A DNA stretch of 64,000 nt from Turnera subulata (Eukaryota; Streptophyta; Magnoliopsida; Malpighiales; Passifloraceae): NCBI GenBank assembly GCA_028386065.3, contig JAKUCV010007359.1, forward strand, positions 62,001 through 126,000, in the 5' to 3' direction. Below the pieces are notes generated by a model. That model was given only the letters and a program-made list of their open reading frames with translations. It made no database searches and was not told the origin of the DNA. The position numbers and the translations under genes were made by a program. Below are positions 49,413 to 60,525 of this stretch, in pieces; the first letter of the stretch is position 1, and every line of letters begins with the position of its first letter.

Positions 49413-50639
49413 GTTGATGTTGTTAGTAAGGGGTCAAGCTATATTATCTTATTACTACCTTTTATAATAATGAAGTGGCCTGCCATAAGATAACGACGTA
49501 CCTAAAAATGGAGAAGTTTCCAGTCACAAAATTGAAACTTCTTCCTGTGAACTAAAAAAATAGTAAGAGGGTCGACAGGTGGGCAATAGGCGGCTTTATT
49601 GGGAAAATTTTTTTTTGCTAAACATGAAATCCAGTTTGAGAAAAGATCCCACCCATCTTTGCTACTTTTAGTGTGGGAAAACTTCATTTTTGACTAGCAG
49701 TTTCTGGGCTTTTCCAGAGTAAAGTTATGATATAAGGATATGGCAAAAGATGTTACTACGTCTTTATTGTACTAGTAGTACCAAATGCAGTTTTGGATCC
49801 CTTCACGAGGCAATCATAAAGGATACCCATGTCTGGGAAATAGAAAGTGATGTATATTGATAGGCGTTTTGATTAGAGATGTATGATCTTCAAAGGAGTG
49901 TGGACCTTGGAGGCAAAAAAAGCCTGCATTGGCCTCACTACAATAGCATCTATTTTTACATGTGATGTGAGGGTATAGATAGAAGTGGAAAATTCTAGTA
50001 CATGTCCTAAAGGACACAGATATATATCCTATATGGAGAGAGTGAAATGACGTGGTTTATCAGTTTGATTCAAATATTCTATAACAGGAAGATTGAGAAT
50101 TGAGATGATCAAGTGTGTTTTCCATACATCCAAACGTTAATTTCATTGTCCATTTTGTATCCTAATGATTAAATTATCATCGGATATGCATTTGTCCATA
50201 TAAACAATTGTTAATTGCATGTACCATATACTAAAACAATGGTTAATTGATGGGATATATACATATAATGACAAACAAATCACTGTCATAAGTTGTGAAA
50301 TTAAAAAACAAAAAACAAGTTTCTTCGTCGTGACATGAAAGGTTGGTAACAGGGATGGAGTTGGAGATGTGTTGAGGGGTCAAATGACCTAATTCAACTT
50401 CCAAAAGTTACAAAGCAAACACCTACAAATTAGTTCCTTTGTGGCTTGGAGTTCGTATATAGAATTAACGAAAATGCTTAATCTCACGTTAACACTTAAA
50501 CACGCTTTGGCCTGCTCCTCCCCCTACTGCTATACAGCTCTAAAATTGTACTGTTCAATATGCTATGTTCGCTAATGACATATCAAAGCACATGTGGAAA
50601 GGTTTAATTTGTGCTTAATCCAAATAAGCACGACTCAAG

Positions 50640-50802
50640 TTTGACTCTAGTCATGTCATAATTTAAGATTTGAGCATATGTTGTTATTGTTGTATTAAAC
50701 GGTTGTCTTTCTTAAGATTGGAATCGGATTGAGCTATCGACCCCTAATCATGTACTCAGCTCAGGTATATTTATAATATACATCCCGGTCATTGACCAAA
50801 AA
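50640..50802 (+). mobile_element. 163-bp retro-insertion with poly-A tail and 18-bp target-site duplication
   Basis: AAATAAGCACGACTCAAG is exact at 50622-50639 and 50803-50820. The DNA between them ends in GGTCATTGACC and an A run. That pattern means target-primed reverse transcription of a truncated LINE or a SINE. The body shows no coding sequence and no Pol III boxes, so I favour a LINE 3' end. Confidence 0.75.
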
Positions 50803-52879
50803 AAATAAGCACGACTCAAGAAAAAGAACAGGTGTCAGTTTGTGGTTTCTCTAAGAACACCAGTGTCATGACTAATTACTAATTAGAGCTCGCAATTTTA
50901 TTACACATTTTTTAAAATCTTTTTATTACTTACAAAAAAAAGTATTATCTCCTAATCATGCATAAACATTATCGGAGTTTGCATGGAGTGACATAACAAT
51001 TTCGAACCAAGCATGAGAAAAAAAGTCAATTTTTTCCTTTTTTGGATTGGAAAAAAATTAATACTCTTAACTTCAGATAGAAGTACAACGATATTTGTAA
51101 CAGAAAGCTAAATCTCATTATTCAATAAGAAAAGAAAGGTATTTAGACACGCAAAAAAAAAAAAAGATGTATATCGTGCTTTAAAACATTCATTATGATT
51201 TATGAATGTTGTTTCACTTAATTGATTGTTTGATAGTTTCAGCTAGATCTTGCCATATTCAATTACACATTTTATATTTTCATATTGACCCTTTTCATGG
51301 TTCGTTGAAGGCTTAGTATTTATAAAACTTAATTATTTACAATATAATTCAAATTGTTCTCAACAAATGATTAGCAATTATGAGGGGGTGTTAAATAAGT
51401 CTCTCATGTGATGTCAATTAATAAATGAACGCCTCAATCTCTCATCCTTCCCCTACTCTTATTTTATTCAAGATGTACTAAAAAGTTTTTGGGTATATTT
51501 GAATTCTTTTTAGTATCTACTAAACTTATGAGAAATAAGTAAGATACAGCCAATGGTGTCCCATACGCTATGGAAGTTAGTCTTACCATATAGTTAGTTA
51601 TGCTGGAGAGCTAGCTAGTGTTGAATTTTCATTCTATAGCACTAATTTGTTCATTTCCAAAGATTTCACTATAAATTAATTATCTTTGAGACAGAAAGAG
51701 AGCCTCTTAATTAGACGGTATTGGCGACTGAAGGCCTACTGCCTTGTCGCTTGATACTTAACCGAACAAGAGCAGATATCTTAGTACTAGTATCTTTTCA
51801 GTTGGGGGGCATTAGGCAGGATCTTTTAATGCTGGTAGATTTCAGGATCTATGAACTAGTGGATGCCATTGCTCTAGGGACCATATTTCTGGCTTTCAAG
51901 CATGGTTTTGGCGAAAGCAACTGGCAATTACCCCCTAACAAAGACATGAGATATCCTATCATCCAATTACTTGTCCAATTGGACCCAACCTGTCAAGACA
52001 TTCTTAGAGTTGTAAAATTCATGGAGTACTAGTGCAACGACAGAGTTAGTTAAATAATGCACGGTAGACGGCACGAGACTCAGGTTCTAAAGTCACACCT
52101 TTGAAGGGTTTTTGTGGCTTCAAATTAACCATCACAGTAAAGCTCGCCCTTCCCTCTTTGAATTATTAGTTAAGACTCATGTTTTCTGTTCAGGAAACCG
52201 TCTTACGAGATCTTAAGGACTTGGATCAAAATTTTACTTTTAAAATGATGGATTGAATCAATATATTATTAGGGTTGAATCTTAGAAATTATAAGCTATA
52301 TTCTAAATATATTCAACTCTTGGTCCAATTTTATGCCATTAAAAAAGCCATCAATTCCAATCTAGGGTCAAGAAAGATCATGAGGTTCAACAAATGCTTA
52401 TAGTAGTATTTACAAAAGGATTATAGTGGTATTTATAAATTACTCAAAAAAATAATCGGCATAGTTCTAACTTTTAACCTAATAGAATTGTTGATTAAGC
52501 TTCAACTAAATAAGCAATTTCTATTAGCAAGTTGTCAATGGCTTTCAATTAGTTTTTTTTGGACTTGGCTTGATTCAACTGTTTCAACCGGGAAGCAAAT
52601 TTTGTTATGGGTCATACTATTTCCTTTTTTTTTTTTTTGGTAAAATTTATGGTTGAATATTAATTTTGACTACATTGGAACCCGATAAACCACTGCGACC
52701 CAATCCGGTTCGACCACCGAGTATGAGTCTTATAATATTGGTTTTGACTCGATAATTGAATAATTAATTTATTAGCATTCTGGAATTTCGAGTTGGAATT
52801 TCACTTATCCATCTATGCAGAAAGGAGGGCACAACAACATACACATAATGCCCATTGGTAAGGGAAAAATCTATAACCA

Positions 52880-53130
52880 TTAGGAGGAGAGCAGCAGTAA
52901 AACTAGTAATGGAGGGGAGACTATTGGAAGGCGACGCGAGGAATGGAAAAAGGAAGTGTCGGCTTTGTGAGGGCGGGCATGTGCTTGGATGGGCAACTTC
53001 AGTGGGCCCCCACCCAGAAAGGGAAAGGGAGAGGGAAGGCAGGCAGGAGGAAGGGAGCATGTGGCGGGCCCGGCCTCATCCACTTCACGTGCGCCACCGG
53101 CCCACGCCATCTTCTAAATTGGGCTCCGCC
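52880..53130. other. GC-rich patch of unknown role
   Basis: About 250 bp, much richer in G and C than its surroundings, with GGGCCC, a CACGTG G-box at about 53086 and TGGGCCC-type motifs, followed by a TTC repeat at 53231-53252. It looks like a promoter plus leader, but I find no gene on either side. It could belong to a non-coding transcript or be a relic of a moved gene. Confidence 0.35.
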
Positions 53131-54518
53131 TTGTCGCGCACCTTCGTTTGTCCATTCTACTTTTCTCTTGGCCTTCTCATTAATTACTTCTTGTCTTGTT
53201 TTTCATTTATTTCTTTATTTATCCACTTACATTGCTCTTCTTCTTCTTCTTCTTCTTCTTTTTCTCTTCCAAACGCCATTATTGTTACTACCGATGAGCT
53301 GTTTCTGAGTTCGAGTCTTAGTCTAAGTTGTGATGGTTTGTCGGGTTTTAATTAGGAAGTCATTTTGAGAAAATTTATAAAACCTCAAATTAGTGCCTGT
53401 ATTTTTTGTTTAATTTGTCAATTGATCAATCTAAACCAAAGTAATTTGAATTCAAAATTGATTTCAAACTTAATATTCTGTCAAAATTAGACTGTTTATG
53501 TTATGCTACAGTTTTTTGGTGCTATTTCTGGGTATGGACATTTTGTGTGGTTTCCGGGAAACAATGTGATTTAAGTAATTCAAAGTCAAAAGCGAAGGTC
53601 AAACTTATTGAAAAAGGTCAAAATTAGGCTGTTCTTTCAGCCAATGTGTGTCTTGGATTCCTAAGTTTTTCCTGACAGAAATAAAAACCTTCATTTCAAA
53701 ATGAACAAGAACTGGAGATGCTTCCTTGGCTTATCATATGAAATTAAACATCAGTTTCTCCATATAGCCCCTTCATAGACTGTTGGCCTGCTAACCATGC
53801 CTGTGAAGCAACACTTTCAAGTACTAAATCCTCTCTTCTGCCTTTCTGCGAGTGGAACAAGTCTGGTGATCCCTTATAGAAAATAAGCACAAGCAAGAAA
53901 AATGCCTCCTTCCCTTTTAAAAATAAAGTCCAACATCCTGGACTTACTGATATTTTGTCTTGTGATTTGATGGGCACTTCACTTGCCTTTTGGGGGTAAA
54001 GTAGTATAGTACACAGTTGACTCCAAAATCTTTGTGCTATTTTCCTATTGAGTGATCAATTTTTTCAGATTTTTTGACCTTTTTTTTGCATTTTTCATTG
54101 TACTAGCACGAAGCCAAGACACACTCTTTCAGCGAATGTGTGTTTATTAGGGACGAGACGACATTCTTAATAATAGGAAAAAAAATAAAAGATAAAAGAC
54201 AAAAATTCTTTTATTGGGAAAAAAAAAGAGAAAAAAAAGATAAGGGAATTCGTTGAGTTTTACCCTTCTTAGTACAATTCCAAAATATCACATCTCTACC
54301 TTGGATGGATTAACCAAATAGTCAAACTAATAATAAGAACTAATACTACTAAACTATACCCCAGTAAGTATCATCAAACCATTACCAAATATTAGAACTA
54401 ATGCTAAACTATAATATGACAGACAAAGTTAAATAAGAAAATAAAACCAGCTTCTGATACACAATCTTGATCTAACTAAGAAATAGGAGGAAGTAATACG
54501 AAGAGAAAAGCTATAGGC

Positions 54519-57500
54519 TTATAAATATTCCTCCAGGGAAGTATCAACTGGGACATCATATCCAAAAACCATGTTATAATCATCTAACTCGTCAGATGTA
54601 AACTTAGGAATCCTCCAGCTTTTGGCAACTTCAGTGTCATGGCCACTGGTTAGAAGCTCTAGCACCTGAGGATCACAAATTAACAAATGGAACTAATCAG
54701 CTTTTCTTCATTAATTTTCATTACCACAATAAAAGGGCACAGCTGGTTTATGGTTTTATGTATAAATAATATGTGTGTACCTCGGTCATTGACGGACGCC
54801 ACATCGAGGATTGTCTCACACAATATGAAGCTGTTAGTATCACTCTAAGCATTTGGTCCGTATCAAATCTGCCACCCAGTTGTGGATCAGCTAATTCGGT
54901 GATGTTCCCAGATTCCATCAGAGGCTTTGCCTACAGATTTTTTTGTGTCATTAATTTTAGTGTTCAAATGGATTGATATGCATTAGTAACATTAGGATTA
55001 GCAGTTTTATTAGTGCTACCATTTTTCTAGTGAAGGATAAAAGGTCTAGTCTCAAATAATTTTGACATGTATGTATGCAGAATGGAAGAAATGAGGATGG
55101 CTCATGGCTGGTTATGTCTGTGTATATATATGTATACTATACATACCCATAAGAGAAGGTTTTGCTTTGATGAATCCACAGGCCTTCTGCCAGATACGAT
55201 CTCCAGGAGAAGAACTCCAAATGCATAAACATCAGTTTTCTCATCTACAATTCCGTGCATGAAGTATTCTGGTGCTAAGTAGCCAAATGTGCCCTCAACT
55301 GGAATAACAGCATGGTGAGTCCACTTATTTGGAAGCCATTTTGCAAGCCCGAAATCGGTAATCTAGATCAGAAATGAAGCTCAAATGATCACTAGAGAAG
55401 TGTAAAATGCTAAAATGGGATTAACTAATTATATCACAAGTTTCTTATTTTCTGAATTTTCTTTTGTCACACCCACCTGTGGTTCATAGTCAGGTCCAAG
55501 GAGCACATTGGAGGCTTTTATATCTCTGTGTATTATCCGGCGCTTGCAGCATTTGTGAAGATAATGCAGACCTCTTGCCACACCAAGGGCGATTTTGTAT
55601 CTCACTGGCCACTCAAGGGATTCACTAGCTTTACCTGCCATTATTCAGTGAGTTTTGTTTGATTTAGCACAGTTTTTATTTATGTTGTCCTAGTTCCCTG
55701 AACTATGCCAATTGAAATTGATACATACTTTTCAGTAATGGGTATGCAGTTATGTACTTCAAGATTTTCTTTTCTCACCATGCAATGCTGTTGCTAAATT
55801 TCCATTCTGAGAGAAACTGAAAACCAGATAGAGCCCATTTTCGATGCAGCAGCCGACTAGGTTTGCAGTATTGGGGTGACAGACATGACTAACTACACCC
55901 AGTTCCATAAGGAATTCTTTCTCTTTTGAAGCATCCTTGTTGTCCTTAGCCAGCATCTTCACAGCAATTGTTTTCCCATCAGATAGATCACCTTTGTACA
56001 CTTCAGAATATCCTCCTCTACCAACAATGTTGTCTGATGATATTTAATTCGAAATTTTCACATTAGACTTCTTGATTCTAAACTTCGCTTGAATTTCATT
56101 ATAATCACAAAAAGGAAAAAGAGCATACATAATGGCATATAATAGCATATGGTCATGAGCATTGTCTACCTGGGTGAAAGTTATTGGTGGCACTGGCAAT
56201 CTCCTCATAGTTGAAGCACTTTAACAAAGGCTGATGCTTTTCTTTATGGGATAAGCTGAAATTTCTTTTCCTTAGCGGTGAAGTGAAGAAAGAGGAGACA
56301 AGTTTGCATGCAAATATAGGCTTTCTTGTCTTTGATGGGCTCTTGAAACCCAGAGAAGGGGACTCTGAGATGGTTGAGTCGACCATGCTGAATGTATCAT
56401 CTTCTGTGCTTTGAGATTCTGCTTCAAGTTCATCTAATACAGTCCTTGGTGAACTGTTTTGTAGGTTTGGGTCAGGGGAGGCTATCCTGCTACTATTATT
56501 GCTACTATCATTGCTCTTGCTCAACCACCTTGAGCTTGATTGAGGTGTGCCTGTCATGATCACACATCTAACTTCAGCTTAAAGTGAGTTATATTCCATC
56601 AAAGTACATTTCTTTCAAAACAAAGTTCACCTTTCTCACTTGCTGATTCTGAGTATGAGTTCTGTCTTAGTTGGTCGCGCTTCCCCATTGAAACAACTGT
56701 GCAGGTTTCAGGGGCATGCTCAAAGCAGTACTTCATAACTTCATACCAATTTCTAATCCAGGCCAAATAGAACTTTAGGAAATAAGTATGGTCATTGATT
56801 AATGATGCAATACTTAAAAATTAAAAAAGAACCAAATTTAGTTAAGTGGGTTTCTCACTTGTTTGATTTGTTTCTTAGGCCACTAAGAACTAGATAATCA
56901 GCTGAAATGGATCTTGCTTCCTCAGTTACCCCTCTTGCAACACTAGAGCTAATACCTACTCTAGCCTCCAGATTTATCTGAGAAAGGTACTCCAGTTGAA
57001 AACATGTTTGTAATGCAAATATATTGAATAGGAAGTAGGAACATAATTTACTCCAATTCAACAAATTAATAATCAATAGGTAGAAGTGAAGTTTGAAAGT
57101 ATACCTGCTTAGACTGACATGTTCTAGCAAATTCTGCAAGCACAGATATGACATGTGCTTTTGCTTGGCGAATTTCTGATTGCTTCACCTTCATGGAGCC
57201 GCGCTTCTTTGATCCATCCCCTACTGTTTTTAGCCCAGAAAACGAACCACATTGTCAATTGAAGGATTATACTTGGCATGCATGGTGCAACTAAGCTTGA
57301 TAAAATAAAATTATTTGATCACAGAAACCAGAAGTTATGCATAATGTGTCCACTTTAACAATGTCTTTTGTTACGCTCACAAATTAAGAACTTCAATTTT
57401 AAACATTGATTCAGCACTAGAAATGTATTAACTTGGTTACAAGCACAAGCAGAGCAAGCTTACTACAAGCCACTTAATGGTATTTTTACAAGAAGCATGA

Positions 57501-57659
57501 AAATTACTCACCAAGAACATGAATGGCAACAATGCTGTCACATGGTTGAGCTAGAACTCGAATCGCCCACGAAAGAAGCTCTATACTATCATCAAGGTCC
57601 AAGGGGATGGCTACCAGTATCTTTGAAGGTGGTGAGAGGATCATATTTGCTTGTAACAT
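54519..57659 (-). CDS. Receptor-like cytoplasmic kinase with N-terminal universal-stress-protein domain (RLCK VI type)
   Basis: Ten exons in phase on the minus strand: 57659-57512, 57223-57105, 56977-56859, 56752-56631, 56550-56170, 56033-55779, 55634-55477, 55362-55147, 54930-54781, 54665-54519. They give 604 residues. Residues 1-150 form a USP/adenine-nucleotide alpha-hydrolase-like domain ([28 protein letters not shown]). A Ser-rich linker (about 171-270) follows, then a Ser/Thr kinase: GRGGYSEV (301-308), [17 protein letters not shown] (His417-Asp419), DFG (437-439) and [10 protein letters not shown]. There is no signal peptide or membrane helix. Relatives in RLCK-VI bind ROP GTPases in some cases. 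A second in-frame ATG at 57644 is also possible as start. The exon-3/4 junction was chosen as the only in-phase option. Confidence 0.88.
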
Positions 57660-58817
57660 TTTTTTCACAACTTCTCAATATCTTCGCCTAGACAGGAAAG
57701 TATGATCAGCTTTGTAAAATACAAGTGTCTTGTGGGTGATGGAAGTCTCATATAGACATACAAGTTAATATTAATATGTAGAGGGTAGCAAAGCAAAACA
57801 ACATGATTAAGGTCAGTAGAGGGGGAGAGACCACATTTAGGCCTCCTATTAGTCTTGTTTAAGAAGCATAAAAAATGCCTTTTTAACAGTGCTCACTCTC
57901 ACTAGAGAGCTTTGGGCCGGGGGCTAGCTAGAGAATTAAGTGGTTTTTATGGTTAGATGCTTTGGGGTATAAGCAAAGGTGATGGCGATGTATTTGATAT
58001 TGTCTTGACATGGAAGCCAAAACTTGGGAACTGGCTAATAGGATTGCCACTCTGTTGCGTTTGGTAGGAAGGGAAGATTTGCCACTCAAAAAAAGAGGCC
58101 CTCACTTTTTATCATGAATTTTGAAACTTTGAGAAGAAACTAACGGTCTCACTATAGTCACTTTCCAACACATGGAAGACGCAGAGAGATCGAAAGACTT
58201 GGGGATTCTTTATTCTTCCAAGAAGAATGTGACTTACGTCTAGTTTCTATCAGATCCTAGACTATAGTATAAGATGTGCACATACACACATGTGAAATAT
58301 AATTGTCTTATGATATGCTATGGTCTGAAATCCTTGGATTATGATACCATATTGGATTATTTATGACATGGGTTTAAGATAGAAAAAAGAAATGCATACT
58401 TATCTTGCTATTTTGTAATATACAGGTTACAGAACCCATATCTACTACCATTGTTGCTTGTAAGTTGATCAACAACATCACTCAAAAACCAAAAGAAACC
58501 GAAAAATATAGGGAAGGCTAATAAAGTTGTTTCTGTATATAATCTTATACCCTTGGTATTACTGAATTCAAAGGAAGGAATTACAAATATGAATAAAATC
58601 ATAACACAACCAAAATTAATATTTTGGCAAAAGTATCCTCACAATGTTGATTTTTGATGGTATAACACTCTAGAAACTTGAGAAGAACAAATATAAACGT
58701 ATATAAATAGTAATTCTTCTATCACCACGATATCCCTGCTTCCATTAGAGCATTGTGCTTGTTCACATTGATCCAGACAGAAGTCTACATATAAAATTTT
58801 TTCCATCATTCTCATGT
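57660..58817. other. Intergenic between two same-strand kinase genes
   Basis: Upstream region of the USP-kinase and 3' flank of the PTI1-like kinase, which lie in tandem on the minus strand. The two kinases are not close paralogues (different N-terminal parts and intron positions). Nothing else seen. Confidence 0.45.
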
Positions 58818-60525
58818 TCATTTGGTTACTTTCTTGAAATCTCCAGGGCGCCTGTAAGTTTCTTGCATTCTTGGCGCCTCCATGGCACCAAATACACCGT
58901 ACTCACTGTCTTCGAAACCGCCCCCGCGGCTGGCGGAGCTTCGGTCGGTGTCATCATCACTAGTCTGATCAAGTTCCAGCAACTCTTCCTTGTACCTAAC
59001 ACTCTCAATTCTTGTAGGGATCACCCTCCCTCTAGGATCATAACCTTTGAGCATGTTAACCACTTCCTTCATCTTGGGCCGCTTCTCGGGCTCATTCTGG
59101 ACGCAAAGGGCCGCAACATTGATGGCCTGTTTAAGTTGGTTCTCATCGAAGTTGCCCCTAAGTTTTGGGTCGGCAAGGTCCTTGAACCGCCCTTTGGATA
59201 TCATGGGCTCGGCCCATTCGGTTATGGTCCTCTTCACCCCACCCGGGAGCTTCTCTATGGGCTTCCTCCCTGTCACAATTTCTAGCAAGAGAATCCCAAA
59301 GCTGTATACATCACAGCTCTCGGATACTTTGCCCCACATGGCGTATTCAGGTGCTAGGTACCCTAATGTGCCCTTAACCCTAGTGGTCATGTGGCTAACA
59401 CCTTCTGGGATTAGCTTTGCAAATCCAAAATCAGCAACCAATGGCTCAAAATCTGAGTCCAGAAGCACATTACTGGCCTTGATGTCCCTATGGATTATGT
59501 GTGGTGTGACCTCATGGTGCAAGTACCTGTAAAAATTGTAGTCAATCATATTTGTTAGAAATTTATCAGGGTTTTCTATGAAGACCACCCGTTAATGGGT
59601 CCGATAGTGCTCGATTCTGGATTAGTCGGCTGTGCGAAGTGAACCGGTTAGGAGGAGAAAAAGAGAAACTAATTCAACCCAAAAAAATTGAAGTCTCAGA
59701 ATAATTCTATACTCTTTGACAGTGCACACATCAAGCAAGATTCAAGATGCTACTAGTCCATTTCTTTAAGAGAAAATGAAGCCACAAATACACTAATAAG
59801 CCTAATTAGCTGTTTATGACTAGAAACTTACAGGATGCCTTCTGCTGATCCCATGACAATCTTCATCCTCCTTTTCCAATCGAGTTGAACTTCACCAGCA
59901 AACTGGCCATGGAGATGAGACAGCAAGCTTAGATTAGGCATGTAGTCATACACTATAAGGCGCTGATCGGTCCCGGCACAATAGCCCCTCAAGCCCAGCA
60001 AGTTCTTGTGCCTAACCCTCCCAAGAACTTCAACTTCCACAGCAAATTCCATTTCAGCTTTTGAGTTCATTGCTTTCAACTTCTTCACTGCAATCTGCAT
60101 TTTGTAATAAGGCCAAAGAGTTACATTGGATATTGCAATGGTGATGTAGATAGATCATAGAAGCAATTACATAGGATTAGTATAAGCTTGTCCTTTTACC
60201 TGAAGACCATCACTAGTTTTACCAAAGTAGACACTTCCAAATCCTCCTTCCCCAAGTTTGTTATCCTCGCTGAAACCATTCGTGGCTGTGTGCAGCTCTT
60301 TGTATGTGAATATTCTCCATGAAGCACTGTTAGCTCCAGCAACAATAGTGTTAATCCTGCAAAAAGTATTATTAAACACATTAATCTTATTTGAAGAGCA
60401 AATTAATGAACGAATTAATATACAACTGAGAAAAAACATATGGAGCTTGGATAATTGTAAAGATTAATCATGAAGTACCCTTCATCAACAGTTTTATTGC
60501 CACAGCAACTCAAGGATGATCCCAT
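58818..60525 (-). CDS. PTI1-like receptor-like cytoplasmic kinase (At3g15890 type)
   Basis: Four exons in phase on the minus strand, 60525-60479, 60356-60200, 60094-59832 and 59526-58818, give 391 residues. The start MGSSLSCCG has Gly2 for myristoylation and Cys7/Cys8 for palmitoylation, so it should sit on the plasma membrane without a transmembrane helix. The kinase domain has GEGGFGSV (51-58), Lys72 region (IAVKK), [12 protein letters not shown] (Asp170), DFG (188-190) and GTLGYLAPEYAMWGK in the activation loop; RIFTYKELHTATNGFSEDNK precedes it. The sequence follows Arabidopsis At3g15890 and its relatives, named PTI1-like. Unlike At3g15890, which has HGDVRA in the catalytic loop, this copy has the standard HRDIK, so it is likely active. 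The tail (about 330-391) is acidic and Ser-rich. Confidence 0.92.
59580..59640. repeat. Dispersed repeat relative in the PTI1-like kinase intron
   Basis: GTTAATGGGTCCGATAGTG and GGATTAGTCGG resemble the CACTAATGGGTCCGACAGG and AGATTAGTTG blocks of the UGT-intron repeat at 3076-3110. Confidence 0.5.

Larger units (their letters stand above)
49413..54518. other. 5 kb gene-poor intergenic region
   Basis: AT-rich with no family-recognisable exon. It contains a small retro-insertion (50640-50802) and a GC-rich patch (about 52880-53130), listed separately. A T run at about 52627-52640 followed by GGTAAAATTTATGG may be another retro-insertion tail, but no flanking duplication was found. Confidence 0.45.

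Noticed and set aside
51721..52032. 103-residue open frame on the plus strand
   Set aside because: It lacks an ATG at its 5' end, resembles no family I know and has no splice or promoter context. Probably chance.
52855..53355. Open frames with a zinc-knuckle-like CRLCEGGH piece in the GC-rich patch
   Set aside because: Single possible knuckle only, no retroelement partner domains, and overlapping open frames on both strands are expected in GC-rich DNA.
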